DNA of 64,000 nt from an uncultured Eubacteriales bacterium (GCA_902793605.1 CADBEB010000011.1:31358-95357), one strand, 5' to 3'; shown: positions 1 through 11,438, counted from the first letter of the stretch. The notes: generated by a model not told the origin, from the letters alone. Translations and numbers: made by a program.

Positions 1-147
1 GGAAAACTTGATCATGCTCTTCGAATCGTTGAAGGAGAAGAGCATTACATAGGCGATGGGAAGATAGATGAACAGCAAAACCAGGATCAGGTATCCGGAA
101 CGGAAAAAATGGTGCTCCCGCTTCCGCGTAAGGGTTGTTTCACTCAT
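1..147 (-). CDS. potC: Spermidine/putrescine ABC transporter permease PotC (partial, N-terminus only)
   Basis: The first 49 codons of a membrane permease read leftward off the window edge. Translation begins MSETTLTRKREHHFF, followed by one hydrophobic segment (about residues 18-38) and the sequence FSFNDSKS, which is typical of the first membrane helix and following loop of PotC-type permeases. A GGAGGAG ribosome binding site lies just before the ATG at 147. The gene starts five bases after the potB stop, so it is the third gene of a potA-potB-potC operon; a potD binding-protein gene would be expected beyond the edge. Assignment to PotC rather than another family-1 permease rests mainly on gene order. 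Confidence 0.8.
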   Translation of the reverse strand, partial: MSETTLTRKREHHFFRSGYLILVLLFIYLPIAYVMLFSFNDSKSMIKFS

Positions 148-152
148 GCTGC

Positions 153-932
153 TCACTCCTCCGCACCCCGGTCAATCTTCCGGGTAATATACATGGCGGC
201 GATGATGATCAGCGCCATGATCAGGGAGATCGCGCTGCCGAAGTTCCAGTCCCCGGCAACGAGAAAATAGTTTTCGATCAGCGTGCCGATGAGCACGTAG
301 TTGCCGCCGCCCAGAAGCTTCGGGATCACAAAGCTGGAAACAGCGGGCAGGAACACCAGCGTCACCCCGGAGATAATGCCGGGAACGCTCAGCGGCAGCG
401 TGACCTTCGCGAAGGCTTTCCACCTGTTGGCCCCCAGATCACTGGCGGCTACGAGCAGGTTGGGATCCAGCTTGGCGATGGCTGTGTGGATCTGGATGAT
501 CATATAGGGCAGAAAGTCGTACACCATGCCGATGAACACCTTGATTTCGCTGCCCATGTCGTCAAAGTTCATCAGGATGCCGCGCCATGCATAGGTCTTC
601 AGCAGCATGTTAATCCACATCGGCAGCGTCATCAGCAGGATCATCAGCGTCTGCTTCCGCTCTGAAAGGTTGGCGATGAACAGCGCCGCCGGGTAGCCGA
701 TCAGGATACAGCACACCGTGGTAATGAAGGCGATCCGCAGGCTGGTCCACAGCACACGCATAAAGTCGGGATCCGAAAAAAAGCGGCCGAAGTTCTCCAG
801 CGTAAAGTGGAAGGTGAGCGTGTTGTTGCCGCCCCGGGTCAGCGCGTAGAGCAGGATCATGACCATCGGCGCGACGATGAACACGGCGATCCACAGGATG
901 TAAGGGTAGCTCATTCTGAAAAAGGATTTCAT
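153..932 (-). CDS. potB: Spermidine/putrescine ABC transporter permease PotB
   Basis: A 259-residue inner-membrane permease with about six hydrophobic segments, starting [19 protein letters not shown]. The segment [18 protein letters not shown] (about residues 170-188) is the EAA-type loop that contacts the ATPase subunit. Length and topology fit PotB, which with PotC forms the channel for polyamine uptake driven by PotA. The ATG at 932 overlaps the potA stop (ATGA), indicating translational coupling. The predicted substrate, spermidine or putrescine, is inferred from family and operon order; a related thiamine or iron permease is less likely. Confidence 0.88.
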   Translation of the reverse strand: MKSFFRMSYPYILWIAVFIVAPMVMILLYALTRGGNNTLTFHFTLENFGRFFSDPDFMRVLWTSLRIAFITTVCCILIGYPAALFIANLSERKQTLMILLMTLPMWINMLLKTYAWRGILMNFDDMGSEIKVFIGMVYDFLPYMIIQIHTAIAKLDPNLLVAASDLGANRWKAFAKVTLPLSVPGIISGVTLVFLPAVSSFVIPKLLGGGNYVLIGTLIENYFLVAGDWNFGSAISLIMALIIIAAMYITRKIDRGAEE

Positions 933-2509
933 ACTTCAGCCACTTCCTTATGCATCACATGGATATCGTCCGGCCCGAAGCTCAGGCCGACGCGGTCCCC
1001 GGTCTCATGGGCGGAGGTCGTCTCCACTTTGTACTCACGGCCCTGGGTCGCGAAGGTGATATCGTAGGTACCTTCCTGGATGGTCGCCGGGTCGAAGTCA
1101 AACTTGACGTCCGTGATGCTGACAGGGGAGTCGTCCTGCAGGTTCCAGGCCTCCGCGCTGGCCCAGGTCTTCAGGTCGGTGGAGATTGCCATGGATTCCA
1201 TGATCTCGTCCGCAGTGATAAAGAAGTCCAGCGCGCTGATGCCGATGTTGTGGCGCGCGTCCTCCACGTATTCGGGGTGGACCACGTAGACCTTGACGGT
1301 CACTTCGGTCTTCTTCTCTGTGGCGAAGGTGATCGAGTAGATGCCGGGCCGGTTTTCGATGTCATGCCGCACATGGGTCAGGGAGATGTCCCGGTTCTGG
1401 TCGTCCCAGGCCTGAGCATTGGCGATGGAGATGAAATCCTGATCTGTCATGTCCTTGTTGATCAGGTCGTCGGAATCAACATAGAAGTCGTTCGCGCTGA
1501 TCTTCTCGCCGGCCTGCTTGTTGACGATGTCGTGCTGGGTGACCACGTGCATCTTGACGGTCTTGCTGGTGCCGGTCTTGGTCTCCACCATCAGCTCATA
1601 GTGGACACCCTTGAACACAACGCTCTTGACCTCGCCGCGCAGGACGCCCTCCCGGGGCTTGACAACCTTGAAATCCTCCGGCCGGATCAGCACATCCACC
1701 GGCTCGTTCGGCCGGAAACCGAAATCCGCGCATTCATAGTTCTTGTCATCCACGCGGACCTTGTAGTCTGAGACCATGATGCCGTCGACAATATTGCTTT
1801 CCCCGATGAACCGGGCGACATAGGCGTTGGCCGGCTCGTTGTAGATCTCCAGGGGGGTGCCGATCTGCTCGATGGAGCCGGCGTTCATGACCACGATCTT
1901 GTCGCTCATGGTCAGGGCTTCTTCCTGATCGTGGGTGACATAGATGAAGGTGATGCCGACCTCCTGCTGGATGCGTTTGAGCTCGCGCTGCATCTCCTTG
2001 CGCAGTTTCAGGTCCAGCGCGCCGAGGGGTTCGTCCAGAAGCAGGACGTTCGGCTCGTTCACCAGAGCGCGGGCGATGGCTACGCGCTGCTGCTGGCCGC
2101 CGGAGAGCTTGGTCACGTTGCGCTTGCCGTAGCCTTCCAGGTTGACCAGGGAGAGCATGCGGTTGACCTTCTGGGAGATGATGTCCTCACCGGTCTTCTT
2201 GATCCGCAGGCCGAAAGCGATGTTTTCATAAACATTCAGGTGCGGGAACAGGGCATAGCGCTGGAAGACGGTATTGATCTCCCGCTTGTAGGGCGGCACA
2301 TTGTCGATACATTGCCCGTCGAAGATCACTGTCCCCTCGTCCTGCTCCAGGAAGCCGCCCAGGATGCGCAGCAGCGTCGTCTTTCCGCAGCCGGAAGGAC
2401 CCAGAAGAGTAACAAACTCATTTTCGTAGATATTCAGATTGACACCCTTGAGGACGATCTGTCCGTCGAAGTTTTTGACGATATTCCTGAACTCGATCAG
2501 CTTGCGCAT
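929..2509 (-). CDS. potA: Polyamine ABC transporter ATP-binding protein PotA with an enlarged TOBE domain
   Basis: ATPase subunit of the polyamine importer. Visible motifs: Walker A GPSGCGKT (residues 37-44), signature LSGGQQ (135-140), Walker B LLLDE (156-160) and switch histidine in VTHD (193). The start is set at the ATG at 2509 because AAGGAG lies eight bases upstream; the in-frame GTG at 2518 directly abuts that site. The protein has 526 residues, whereas PotA usually has about 350-380. The excess lies in the C-terminal TOBE region: an ordinary first half (about 272-311) is followed by two similar segments of about 85 residues starting ISANDF (337) and ISALDF (424), then the TOBE end (491-520). 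The segments resemble beta-rich Ig-like repeats. No frameshift is seen, so the insert appears to be genuine. Confidence 0.9.
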   Translation of the reverse strand: MRKLIEFRNIVKNFDGQIVLKGVNLNIYENEFVTLLGPSGCGKTTLLRILGGFLEQDEGTVIFDGQCIDNVPPYKREINTVFQRYALFPHLNVYENIAFGLRIKKTGEDIISQKVNRMLSLVNLEGYGKRNVTKLSGGQQQRVAIARALVNEPNVLLLDEPLGALDLKLRKEMQRELKRIQQEVGITFIYVTHDQEEALTMSDKIVVMNAGSIEQIGTPLEIYNEPANAYVARFIGESNIVDGIMVSDYKVRVDDKNYECADFGFRPNEPVDVLIRPEDFKVVKPREGVLRGEVKSVVFKGVHYELMVETKTGTSKTVKMHVVTQHDIVNKQAGEKISANDFYVDSDDLINKDMTDQDFISIANAQAWDDQNRDISLTHVRHDIENRPGIYSITFATEKKTEVTVKVYVVHPEYVEDARHNIGISALDFFITADEIMESMAISTDLKTWASAEAWNLQDDSPVSITDVKFDFDPATIQEGTYDITFATQGREYKVETTSAHETGDRVGLSFGPDDIHVMHKEVAEV

Positions 2510-2636
2510 AGCCGGCACTCCTTAACCAAAGCGATAACATTTCCATTTTATAGGAAAAAGACAGAATCCACAATATAAAAGCAAAAAATATCCATGATTT
2601 CTTCATGCGCTTTTTTCTTCCTTTCGGGCGGGGAAT

Positions 2637-2647
2637 CTGGTATACTG
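2637..2647 (+). promoter_or_regulatory. Probable extended -10 promoter of glgA
   Basis: TGGTATACT at 2638-2646 is an extended -10 element in the 218-base gap between divergent potA and glgA. No good -35 hexamer is visible 17 bases upstream, as is usual for extended -10 promoters. It lies about 80 bases before the glgA start. Confidence 0.5.
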
Positions 2648-2727
2648 ATATTAAAGGCCGCCGGATGCGCGGAAAAGAGAAAAACAACGGACACAGGTCC
2701 GTATAAGACACGAGGAGGAATGAAGCC

Positions 2728-4203
<1,476 letters not shown>

Positions 4204-4222
4204 GAAAGAGGAGGGAAGCATA

Positions 4223-5164
4223 GTGCTTGAGTTTTGTACCCTGGGGACCGGCGGGACGCTGCCGATTCCGGAACGGGCGCTGTCTTCCCTCTATGTGCGC
4301 GTGAACGGCCAGAGCCTGCTGATCGACTGCGGGGAAGGGACCCAGGTCGGTATCCGCAGGCTCGGCTGGGGTTTCCGCTGCCTGGACGGCCTGCTGCTGA
4401 CCCATTACCACGGGGATCACTGCACAGGCCTTGCCGGGCTGCTGCTCAGCCTCGAAAAAGCCGGACGGGATCAGCCCTTTCACATCTGGGGGCCGAAAGG
4501 GCTCAAACGGGTGGTGGAAGGGCTTTGCGTCATTGTGCCGCCGCTTTCCTATACCGTGCTGCTTCACGAGCTGCCGCCCGAGGGAGGGGACGCAGAGCTG
4601 ATCGGCCTGAAGATCCATGCCTTCCCGGTGGATCACGGCGGCATTCCGTGCTTCGGCTACCGGCTTGTGCTGGAGCGGCAGGCGGTCTTCGATCCGGGAA
4701 AGGCGAAGGCCCTGGGCGTTCCGCTTGAGGACTGGAAGCGCCTCCAGCAGGGAGAAACGGTACATGTCGGCCTGAAGAAGATCCGGCCGGAGCAGGTGCT
4801 CGGTGAACGGCGTCGGGGCATCACCCTTGTCTTCTCCACGGACACCCGTCCCTGCGAAACACTGGAAAAGAACGCAAAGGGAGCGGATCTCCTGATCCTC
4901 GAAGGCATGTACGGGGATGAGGAGAAGATGCCCCAGGCGCTGAAGAACCATCATATGATCTTTCCCGAAGCAGCCGGGATCGCCCGGAAGGCGGAAGCCG
5001 GGGCGCTGCTGCTGACCCACTTCAGCACCAGCCTGGAGAATCCGGAGCAATATCTGCCGGAAGTCAGGAAGATTTTTGAGAAAACATGGGCAGCAAAGGA
5101 CGGGGAAACCGTCACGATGCGCTACCCGGAGCATGAGGAGAAAGCATGGATCAGTTTGTCCTGA
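4223..5164 (+). CDS. rnz: Ribonuclease Z-like metallo-beta-lactamase-fold hydrolase
   Basis: A 313-residue metallo-beta-lactamase protein. The open frame extends upstream into glgA, but the GTG at 4223 is preceded by GAGGAGGGAAGC and begins [17 protein letters not shown], matching the RNase Z N-terminus. The zinc motif HYHGDHCTG is at residues 61-69, and DTRP and LLLTHFS lie further on. RNase Z removes the 3' trailer of tRNA precursors. The substitution of HYHGDH for the more usual HxHGDH is conservative. The 3' end overlaps uvrB by 19 bases. A role in another phosphodiester hydrolysis is possible, so the tRNA substrate is inferred from family. Confidence 0.82.
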   Translation: MLEFCTLGTGGTLPIPERALSSLYVRVNGQSLLIDCGEGTQVGIRRLGWGFRCLDGLLLTHYHGDHCTGLAGLLLSLEKAGRDQPFHIWGPKGLKRVVEGLCVIVPPLSYTVLLHELPPEGGDAELIGLKIHAFPVDHGGIPCFGYRLVLERQAVFDPGKAKALGVPLEDWKRLQQGETVHVGLKKIRPEQVLGERRRGITLVFSTDTRPCETLEKNAKGADLLILEGMYGDEEKMPQALKNHHMIFPEAAGIARKAEAGALLLTHFSTSLENPEQYLPEVRKIFEKTWAAKDGETVTMRYPEHEEKAWISLS

Positions 5165-7167
5165 AGGCGCCTTACGCGGCATCCGGAGACCAGCCCCAGG
5201 CTATCGAGGCGCTGGCGGAAGGCGTCAAAGCCGGGCTGAAGGACCAGATCCTGCTGGGCGTTACGGGCAGCGGCAAGACGTTCACCATGGCGTCGGTCAT
5301 TGAGAAAGTGCAGATGCCGACGCTCGTCATCGCGCACAACAAGACGCTGGCCGCCCAGTTGTGCAGTGAGCTGAAGGCGTTCTTTCCGGACAGCCGCGTG
5401 GAATACTTCGTCAGCTATTATGACTATTACCAGCCGGAGGCTTACATCGCTTCTTCCGACACTTACATTGAAAAGGACGCGTCCATCAACGACGAGATCG
5501 ACCGTCTGCGCCATTCCGCCACCGCGGCCCTGCGCGAGCGGAAGGATGTCATCATTGTCGCGTCTGTCAGCTGCATCTATTCCATGGGCGACCCGAGCGA
5601 ATACGAAGGGCAGATGCTGTCCCTGCGCCCGGGCATGGAATACGACCGACGGAAGCTGATCCGCGACCTGGTTGACATCCAGTACGAGCGCAACGATACA
5701 GACTTTGAGCGCGGTACCTTCCGCGTCCGGGGCGACGTGATCGAGATCATTCCGGCCGGTGAGAACCAGAAGGCGATCCGCGTGGAACTCTTCGGGGACG
5801 AGATCGAACGGATCTCCGTTATCGAAGCAGTCAGCGGCCACGCACTGGCGACGCTGGAGCATGCAGCCCTCTTTCCGGCGACGCATTACGCAACGGATCC
5901 GGCGCATATGGAGGAGCATATCGGCGAGATCGAGCAGGACCTGAAGAAGCGTATTGAGGAGTTTGAGGCGGACAACCGCCTCCTGGAAGCCCAGCGCATC
6001 GCGCAGCGCACCCGCTACGACATCGAAATGATGCGGGAGATCGGCTACTGTCAGGGAATCGAAAACTATTCCCGCTACTTTGACGGCCGCAAGCCGGGGG
6101 ATGCACCGTATACGCTGCTGGACTACTTTCCGGGTGAATTCCTGACCATCATTGACGAGAGCCATGTGACCGTGCCTCAGATCCGCGCAATGTACAATGG
6201 GGACCGGGCACGGAAGAACACCCTTGTGGAATACGGCTTCCGCCTGCCGTCCGCTTACGACAACCGCCCCCTGCTCTTTGAGGAATTCGAGCGGCGCATC
6301 GGGCAGACGATCTTCGTTTCCGCGACGCCCGGACCGTACGAGCGCGAACGCGCGCAGCAGGTCGTCGAGCAGATCATCCGGCCGACAGGCCTGCTGGATC
6401 CGCAGGTGATCCTGCGGCCGGCGACCGGCCAGGTGGACGATCTGGTCGGGGAGATCCGCAGGGTCACGGAGAAAGGCGAACGCATCCTCGTTACGACGCT
6501 GACCAAGCGCATGGCCGAAAGCCTGACTGAATACCTGAAAGACCTGGATATCCGTGTGCGGTATCTCCACAGCGATATCCAGACGATGGAACGCATGGAG
6601 CTCTTGCGCGACCTGCGCCTGGGAGAGTATGATGTACTGGTTGGCATCAACCTGCTGAGGGAAGGCCTGGACCTGCCGGAAGTCGCACTGGTGGCGATTC
6701 TCGACGCGGACAAGGAAGGTTTTCTGCGCAGCGAGACTTCGCTGGTGCAGACGATCGGCCGCGCCGCGCGCAATGTGGACGGACGGGTCATCCTCTACGG
6801 CAACCAACTGACGGAGAGCATGGCGAAGGCCATGTCCGAAACCAACCGCCGCAGGGCGCTGCAGGAAGAGTACAACCGCCTGAACGGCATCACGCCGGAG
6901 ACCGTGCGCAATGCGATCCGCAGCGTGATTGAGATTACGCGCCGCGTGGAGGAGACCGCTTCGGCAGCCCTGACAGAAGACGAGCGCGCCGCGCTGATGC
7001 GGCAGATCGAGGATGAGATGATCACTGCGGCGAAGGACCTCGAGTTCGAGCGCGCCGCGAAGCTGCGTGACCGGCTGCTGAAACTCCGGGGCGAAGCGCC
7101 CATGAAGGACGATGTCCAGAGCCGCCGCCACAGAAGAAGGGAGAGAACAAGGAAAAGTGAGCACTGA
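5146..7167 (+). CDS. uvrB: Excinuclease ABC subunit B
   Basis: A 673-residue UvrB, the damage-verifying helicase-like subunit of nucleotide excision repair. It has Walker A GVTGSGKT (residues 38-45), the beta-hairpin region [16 protein letters not shown], the helicase motif QTIGRAARN, and a C-terminal UVR motif ([12 protein letters not shown] to [11 protein letters not shown]) that binds UvrC. Length matches the family. The start overlaps the upstream RNase Z-like gene. uvrA and uvrC are not in the window. The following small genes overlap its end, which suggests one transcript. Confidence 0.97.
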   Translation: MDQFVLKAPYAASGDQPQAIEALAEGVKAGLKDQILLGVTGSGKTFTMASVIEKVQMPTLVIAHNKTLAAQLCSELKAFFPDSRVEYFVSYYDYYQPEAYIASSDTYIEKDASINDEIDRLRHSATAALRERKDVIIVASVSCIYSMGDPSEYEGQMLSLRPGMEYDRRKLIRDLVDIQYERNDTDFERGTFRVRGDVIEIIPAGENQKAIRVELFGDEIERISVIEAVSGHALATLEHAALFPATHYATDPAHMEEHIGEIEQDLKKRIEEFEADNRLLEAQRIAQRTRYDIEMMREIGYCQGIENYSRYFDGRKPGDAPYTLLDYFPGEFLTIIDESHVTVPQIRAMYNGDRARKNTLVEYGFRLPSAYDNRPLLFEEFERRIGQTIFVSATPGPYERERAQQVVEQIIRPTGLLDPQVILRPATGQVDDLVGEIRRVTEKGERILVTTLTKRMAESLTEYLKDLDIRVRYLHSDIQTMERMELLRDLRLGEYDVLVGINLLREGLDLPEVALVAILDADKEGFLRSETSLVQTIGRAARNVDGRVILYGNQLTESMAKAMSETNRRRALQEEYNRLNGITPETVRNAIRSVIEITRRVEETASAALTEDERAALMRQIEDEMITAAKDLEFERAAKLRDRLLKLRGEAPMKDDVQSRRHRRRERTRKSEH

Positions 7168-7315
7168 GAAGAAAAGACCTGGAAAGGGTGTGTGGCTGAT
7201 GCCACTCCTGCTCGCCCTGCCGGTTCTGGCCGGCATGGCGTTCTTCGCCTTCCGGTACGGGCCGCTGATCGTGAAGCTGATCAATGCGGCCGTGAAAGCG
7301 ACGGTGGTCGTATGA
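7157..7315 (+). CDS. Small single-span membrane protein
   Basis: A 52-residue protein beginning [13 protein letters not shown] with one hydrophobic helix ([17 protein letters not shown], about residues 15-31) and a second weakly hydrophobic tail. The GTG start overlaps the end of uvrB by 11 bases and follows an AAGG motif; a longer frame starting inside uvrB is open but less likely. Its stop overlaps the ATG of the next gene (ATGA). No family is recognised. The basic N-terminus predicts a cytoplasmic N-terminus. Confidence 0.5.
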   Translation: MSTEKKRPGKGVWLMPLLLALPVLAGMAFFAFRYGPLIVKLINAAVKATVVV

Positions 7316-8181
7316 AGAAGATCCTTTGCTGGCTGCTGGCTTTCCTGCTGACCTGTACCCTCGCACTTTTCGGCTTTTCCTATGTGGCCGCCCGGGCGGT
7401 CGATCCGGCGCTGAAGGAAGGCGGAACACCGGTGGACGGGTTCGTGCAGAAGCTGGAATTACAGCTGATCAGAAATAAAATTGACAAGCTGGCCCCGATC
7501 TATCAGTTCTCCGCCGATACGGCGAAGAAATACGTGACCGCGGAAAAGGTGGCGGAGATGAATGACCAGGCCGCCCGCTGGTGGAACACCTTCCTGACAA
7601 ACGGGGAGGCGGGGGAAGCGCCGGTCTTTGATACCGAAGAAATGCTGAATGCGTTTCTGGCGGACGCCACTCCGGCAGGCAGCGGAGAAGAAGGCCCCGG
7701 CGAGGAAGCGGAACTCCGCGCGACAGATGCCGCGAACGCGGTGGCCGAGAGCGTCCTTCGGATCATCCTGCCCCTGCGTCTGCCCGTGATCGGGATCGGC
7801 ACAAGCAAGGCGGCGGAACGTGTGGATGTAGGCAATGTGATCCGCTTCCTGACCGGGATCCGCTGGGCAGCACTGGCGCTGTGCGCATTGCTTGCCGGCC
7901 TGATCGCCCTGCTGGAGAGCCGGAAACTGAGGATCAGCCTGAAGTATATCGGATCGGCTATGGGTGCCGCCGTGCTGGTTATGGCCGGCGGGGTCGGGCT
8001 CTATTTCCTGACCGGTATCGGACCGCTGATCGCGGGTGCGTCTCCGAGCCTGTCCATCCAGTACCGTGCATTGCTTTCCGGCGCTGCGATCCGCCTGACC
8101 GTGTACGCAGCAGTCCTGCTCATCGGATGCATCACCTGTCTGATCCTCTGCCGGAGGCCGCATGAAGCGAAAGCTGACTGA
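7312..8181 (+). CDS. Predicted membrane protein of unknown function
   Basis: A 289-residue protein beginning [15 protein letters not shown], a signal anchor or signal peptide. An extracytoplasmic region of about 180 residues follows (ALKEGGTPVDGFVQKLELQL onward), then three hydrophobic segments near residues 183-205, 217-240 and 262-282. This is an N-terminal anchor, a large external loop and three C-terminal helices. The start overlaps the previous stop by four bases and the end overlaps the following phosphoesterase gene by 20 bases. I do not recognise a family. Tight packing behind uvrB suggests co-transcription rather than a shared function. Confidence 0.7.
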   Translation: MKKILCWLLAFLLTCTLALFGFSYVAARAVDPALKEGGTPVDGFVQKLELQLIRNKIDKLAPIYQFSADTAKKYVTAEKVAEMNDQAARWWNTFLTNGEAGEAPVFDTEEMLNAFLADATPAGSGEEGPGEEAELRATDAANAVAESVLRIILPLRLPVIGIGTSKAAERVDVGNVIRFLTGIRWAALALCALLAGLIALLESRKLRISLKYIGSAMGAAVLVMAGGVGLYFLTGIGPLIAGASPSLSIQYRALLSGAAIRLTVYAAVLLIGCITCLILCRRPHEAKAD

Positions 8182-8878
8182 GTATACGTTCCGGACGGAT
8201 AAGATCACCGCACCCCTCCGCCTTGCCGTGGCTCCGGACATCCACTCCTCGCCTTTTGAGGATGTGCTGGAGGAGTTCGCCCGGTGCGACGCGGTGCTTC
8301 TGCCGGGAGACCTGGTCGATCGTCACCGGAGGAACAATGATCATGCAGAGCGCTTTCTCCGGATTGTCCCGGGGATCGTGCCGGTGTTCTACTCCGTCGG
8401 GAACCATGAGCGAAAGTTCAGACGCCGGGAGGAACTCTTCCAGCTGATCCGGGAGAGCGGGGTAACCCTCCTGGACAACCGCAGCACCGCCTTCGGCGGC
8501 ATCCGCATCGGCGGGCTGTCCAGTGCGAAGGGAACGCCTGACACAGCCTTCCTGGACCGCTTTGAGCAGGAGGAAGGCTACCGCCTGCTCCTCTGCCACC
8601 ATCCGGAAGACTGGCGGGACTGGGTAGACGGACGGGATATTGACCTGACCCTCTGCGGCCACGCCCATGGAGGGCAGATCCAGATCCTCGGCCACGGCCT
8701 GTACGCTCCGGGGCAGGGCCTGTTCCCGAAACTGACCGACGGCCTGTACGGAGAAGGGAAAATGCTGCTCTCACGGGGAATGACCAACGGGGCCAAACCA
8801 CGCATTCCGCGGATCTGCAACCCATGCGAACTGATTATTCTGACCCTGGAAAAGAAAGAAAGGAAAGAAGAACCATGA
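8162..8878 (+). CDS. Calcineurin-like metallophosphoesterase (YkuE-like)
   Basis: A 238-residue phosphoesterase with the full two-metal motif set: APDIHS near residue 21, LPGDLVDRH, VGNHE, LCHHPE and CGHAHGGQ. This matches the YkuE/YaeI-like subgroup, often small cytoplasmic or membrane-associated phosphodiesterases. No signal peptide is present. The natural substrate is unknown. The ATG overlaps the preceding gene's end, and its own stop overlaps the start of the next small gene (ATGA). Confidence 0.85.
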   Translation: MKRKLTEYTFRTDKITAPLRLAVAPDIHSSPFEDVLEEFARCDAVLLPGDLVDRHRRNNDHAERFLRIVPGIVPVFYSVGNHERKFRRREELFQLIRESGVTLLDNRSTAFGGIRIGGLSSAKGTPDTAFLDRFEQEEGYRLLLCHHPEDWRDWVDGRDIDLTLCGHAHGGQIQILGHGLYAPGQGLFPKLTDGLYGEGKMLLSRGMTNGAKPRIPRICNPCELIILTLEKKERKEEP

Positions 8879-9036
8879 CTGACGAAGATCTGAAACTGTT
8901 GATGGACTGGTTTGAAAAGAACAAGGACCACAAGCTGAACATTATCGAGAAAGGCGCCATCAAGCTGGCTGTCAACAAGGCAGCCACTGTCGGTGACCTC
9001 CTCAAAACCGCCCTGGATCTCCTCAAAAAAGGCTGA
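8875..9036 (+). CDS. Small helical protein of unknown function
   Basis: A 53-residue, strongly helical and charged protein (MTDEDLKLLMDWFEKNKDHK at the start, LLKTALDLLKKG at the end). The ATG is preceded by AAGGAAAGAAG and overlaps the stop of the metallophosphoesterase gene (ATGA). No membrane segment or metal-binding motif is seen. A GC-rich hairpin lies 60 bases after the stop. Function cannot be assigned. Confidence 0.6.
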   Translation: MTDEDLKLLMDWFEKNKDHKLNIIEKGAIKLAVNKAATVGDLLKTALDLLKKG

Positions 9037-9091
9037 TCGGTAAACGTTGAACCTGAAGCTGAATTACAAATCCACATATTGGCCAAAGGCG

Positions 9092-9118
9092 TTTAAGGGG
9101 GCGACCGGAAAGCCCCCT
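9092..9118 (+). repeat. GC-rich hairpin, copy 1 of a dispersed 27-base element
   Basis: AGGGGGC (9096-9102) pairs with GCCCCCT (9112-9118) around a nine-base loop. It may end the operon upstream, though no T-run follows. The same 27 bases, with one change (C to T in the loop), occur in the opposite orientation at 63871-63897. Confidence 0.65.
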
Positions 9119-9125
9119 GATTATA

Positions 9126-9156
9126 TTGACAATTATACCCTGAACGGGTATAATTG
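9126..9156 (+). promoter_or_regulatory. Consensus sigma-A promoter of greA-lysS, embedded in a palindrome
   Basis: TTGACA (9126-9131) and TATAAT (9149-9154) are separated by exactly 17 bases. A perfect 11-base inverted repeat, CAATTATACCC (9130-9140) and GGGTATAATTG (9146-9156), spans the spacer and both boxes, so a dimeric regulator could cover the promoter. A second inverted repeat (AAACACC near 9181, GGTGTTT near 9210) lies in the leader before greA. Confidence 0.85.
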
Positions 9157-9244
9157 CCCCTATCTTCAGTGAAGAAGCTGAAACACCTTGTACCGGGAGC
9201 GGAAACAGGGTGTTTCTTGTGTAATGAAAGGAGTCCTGGTAGCA

Positions 9245-9724
9245 ATGGCAGAAGGAACGATCCTGACCGAGAGCGGTCTGAAAAAGCTGGAAGAAGAGCT
9301 TGATTACCTCATTTCCGTCCGCCGCAACGAGATCAGTGAGCAGATCGCGGTAGCCCGCGGCTTCGGTGACCTGAGTGAAAACGCGGAATATGATGAGGCC
9401 AAGAAGGAACAGGCTAAGGTGGAGGAGCAGATCACGAAGCTCCAGCAGACCATCCGTACCGCGACGGTCGTGGCGGACGATGAAATCACCACTGAGCGCG
9501 TTTCCATCGGTACCATCGTCAAGGTCAAGGACCTGGATGAGGGCGAGAGCTATGAATACGCGATCGTCGGCGCGAACGAAGCGGATCCCATGGAGAACAA
9601 GATCTCCAATGAGAGCCCTGTCGGCGCGGGCCTGATCGGCGCGAAGCGGAACCAGACCGTGACCATCACCATTCCCGCGGGCACATTGCGGTACAAGGTG
9701 ACCTCGATCAAGAAGATGAACTGA
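9245..9724 (+). CDS. greA: Transcription elongation factor GreA
   Basis: A 159-residue GreA that rescues backtracked RNA polymerase by stimulating transcript cleavage. The N-terminal coiled coil begins [13 protein letters not shown], and the acidic tip GDLSENAEY (about residues 41-49), which enters the polymerase channel, is intact. The start is placed at the ATG at 9245, which follows AAAGGAG (9227-9233) and gives the family length; frames starting upstream would add non-conserved residues. lysS follows after 22 bases, a frequent clostridial order. Confidence 0.96.
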   Translation: MAEGTILTESGLKKLEEELDYLISVRRNEISEQIAVARGFGDLSENAEYDEAKKEQAKVEEQITKLQQTIRTATVVADDEITTERVSIGTIVKVKDLDEGESYEYAIVGANEADPMENKISNESPVGAGLIGAKRNQTVTITIPAGTLRYKVTSIKKMN

Positions 9725-9746
9725 TAAGACAGGGAGAAATAAGCAC

Positions 9747-11267
9747 ATGGCAGAGATGGAAACCCGGAATGTGAACGAGCTGCTTCAGATCCGCCGCGAC
9801 AAGCTGGCGGAACTGCAGGAAGCAGGCAAGGATCCGTTTGTCATCACGAAGTATGATGTGACCCACCACAGTTCGGACATCCGGGAGAAGTATGACGAAC
9901 TGGAAGGGAAGGAAGTCTGCATCGCCGGACGTATGATGTCCAAGCGCGTGATGGGCAAGGCCTCCTTCTGCCACATTCAGGACCTGAAAGGAACCATTCA
10001 GTGCTATGTGGCCAGGGACTTTGTGGGCGAGGAATCCTACAAGGATTTCAAGAAGATGGATATCGGCGATATTATCGGCCTGAAAGGGACTGTCTTCACC
10101 ACGAAGACCGGCGAGATCTCCGTCCATGCGACCGAGCTGGTCCTCCTGTCCAAGAGTCTGCAGATCCTGCCCGAGAAGTATCACGGCCTGACCAATACCG
10201 ACTTGCGATACCGCCAGCGCTATGTGGACCTGATCATGAACCCCGAGGTGAAGGATACCTTCATCAAGCGGTCGAAGATCATCAGCACGATCCGCCGCTA
10301 CCTGGATGCCCAGGGCTTCATGGAAGTCGAGACCCCTATGCTGGTTTCCAATGCCGGCGGCGCTGCCGCACGCCCCTTCGAGACGCATTTCAACGCCCTG
10401 GATGAAGACTTCAAACTGCGCATCTCCCTGGAGCTGTACCTGAAGCGCCTGATCGTCGGCGGCCTGGAGCGGGTGTACGAGATCGGCCGCGTTTTCCGCA
10501 ACGAAGGCCTTGACACCCGGCATAATCCGGAGTTCACTCTGATGGAACTCTACCAGGCCTATACCGATTACCACGGCATGATGGACCTGACCGAGAACCT
10601 GTACCGCTATGTGGCACAGGAAGTGCTCGGCACCACAAAGATCGTCTACAACGGCATTGAGATGGATCTGGGCAAGCCCTTTGCCCGTCTGACCATGGTG
10701 GACGCCGTGAAGCAGTATGCCGGCGTGGACTTCAATGAGATCCATACCCTTGAGGAAGCCCGGTCAGCTGCCAATGAACACCATGTAGAATATGAGGAGC
10801 GCCATAAGAAGGGCGATATCCTGAACCTGTTCTTCGAGCAGTTCTGTGAGGAGCACATGATCCAGCCGACCTTCATCTTGGACCATCCCATCGAGATCAG
10901 CCCGCTGACCAAGATGAAACCCGGGCATCCGGACTATGTGGAACGCTTTGAGTTCTTCATGAACGGCTGGGAGATGGCGAATGCCTATTCCGAGCTGAAT
11001 GACCCGATCGACCAGCGGCACCGCTTCGCCCTGCAGGAGGAGCAGTTCGCAGCCGGCGACGAGGAAGCGAACCATACGGACGAAGATTTCCTGAACGCCC
11101 TGGAAATCGGCATGCCCCCAACCGGCGGCATCGGCTTCGGGATCGACCGGATGTGCATGCTGCTGACCGATTCCGCGGCGATCCGTGACGTCCTGCTCTT
11201 CCCGACGATGAAGCCGTTGAGCTCCGAAAACGTAGAAAAATCAACGGTTCCAGCCGACGGGGAATGA
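9747..11267 (+). CDS. lysS: Lysyl-tRNA synthetase, class II
   Basis: A 506-residue enzyme that charges tRNA-Lys. It has an N-terminal OB-fold anticodon-binding domain (about residues 55-150, starting [15 protein letters not shown]) and a class II catalytic core with motif 2 ([16 protein letters not shown]) and motif 3 ([13 protein letters not shown]). Length is normal. It is co-transcribed with greA and closed by the strong terminator at 11330-11368. Confidence 0.97.
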   Translation: MAEMETRNVNELLQIRRDKLAELQEAGKDPFVITKYDVTHHSSDIREKYDELEGKEVCIAGRMMSKRVMGKASFCHIQDLKGTIQCYVARDFVGEESYKDFKKMDIGDIIGLKGTVFTTKTGEISVHATELVLLSKSLQILPEKYHGLTNTDLRYRQRYVDLIMNPEVKDTFIKRSKIISTIRRYLDAQGFMEVETPMLVSNAGGAAARPFETHFNALDEDFKLRISLELYLKRLIVGGLERVYEIGRVFRNEGLDTRHNPEFTLMELYQAYTDYHGMMDLTENLYRYVAQEVLGTTKIVYNGIEMDLGKPFARLTMVDAVKQYAGVDFNEIHTLEEARSAANEHHVEYEERHKKGDILNLFFEQFCEEHMIQPTFILDHPIEISPLTKMKPGHPDYVERFEFFMNGWEMANAYSELNDPIDQRHRFALQEEQFAAGDEEANHTDEDFLNALEIGMPPTGGIGFGIDRMCMLLTDSAAIRDVLLFPTMKPLSSENVEKSTVPADGE

Positions 11268-11329
11268 CCAAAAATGGCAGTTTAATGCAGAATTAATGCA
11301 GAAAGACTTGGCAGCCTTATGAAGCAACG

Positions 11330-11368
11330 GATCCCTGACTTCAGGAATGAAGTCAGGGATCTTTTTTT
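11330..11368 (+). terminator. Rho-independent terminator after lysS
   Basis: Perfect 13-base stem GATCCCTGACTTC (11330-11342) / GAAGTCAGGGATC (11349-11361), six-base loop, then seven T (11362-11368). Confidence 0.95.
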
Positions 11369-11384
11369 GCGTTCCAATTTGTCA

Positions 11385-11438
11385 TTTCTGGTATTTTGGC
11401 TGGATCCTCTCCCTGATCATTTTTTCGATCTTTTTCGT
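11385..11438 (-). pseudogene. Fragment of a sigma-region-4-like gene (3' end duplicate)
   Basis: These 54 bases are identical to 40910-40963, the 3' part of the sigma-like gene at 40877-41602. On the minus strand they encode KKIEKMIRERIQPKYQK and then hit a TGA. The upstream part of the gene is missing, so this is a remnant of a second copy, left between the lysS terminator and the nucleotidase promoter. Confidence 0.75.

Noticed and set aside
5122..7284. Minus-strand frame of 720 residues across uvrB
   Set aside because: Shadow of uvrB; no ribosome binding site and no known motif.
8824..8874. Extension of the 53-residue protein to 70 residues
   Set aside because: The extra residues overlap the metallophosphoesterase gene and the internal ATG has the ribosome binding site.
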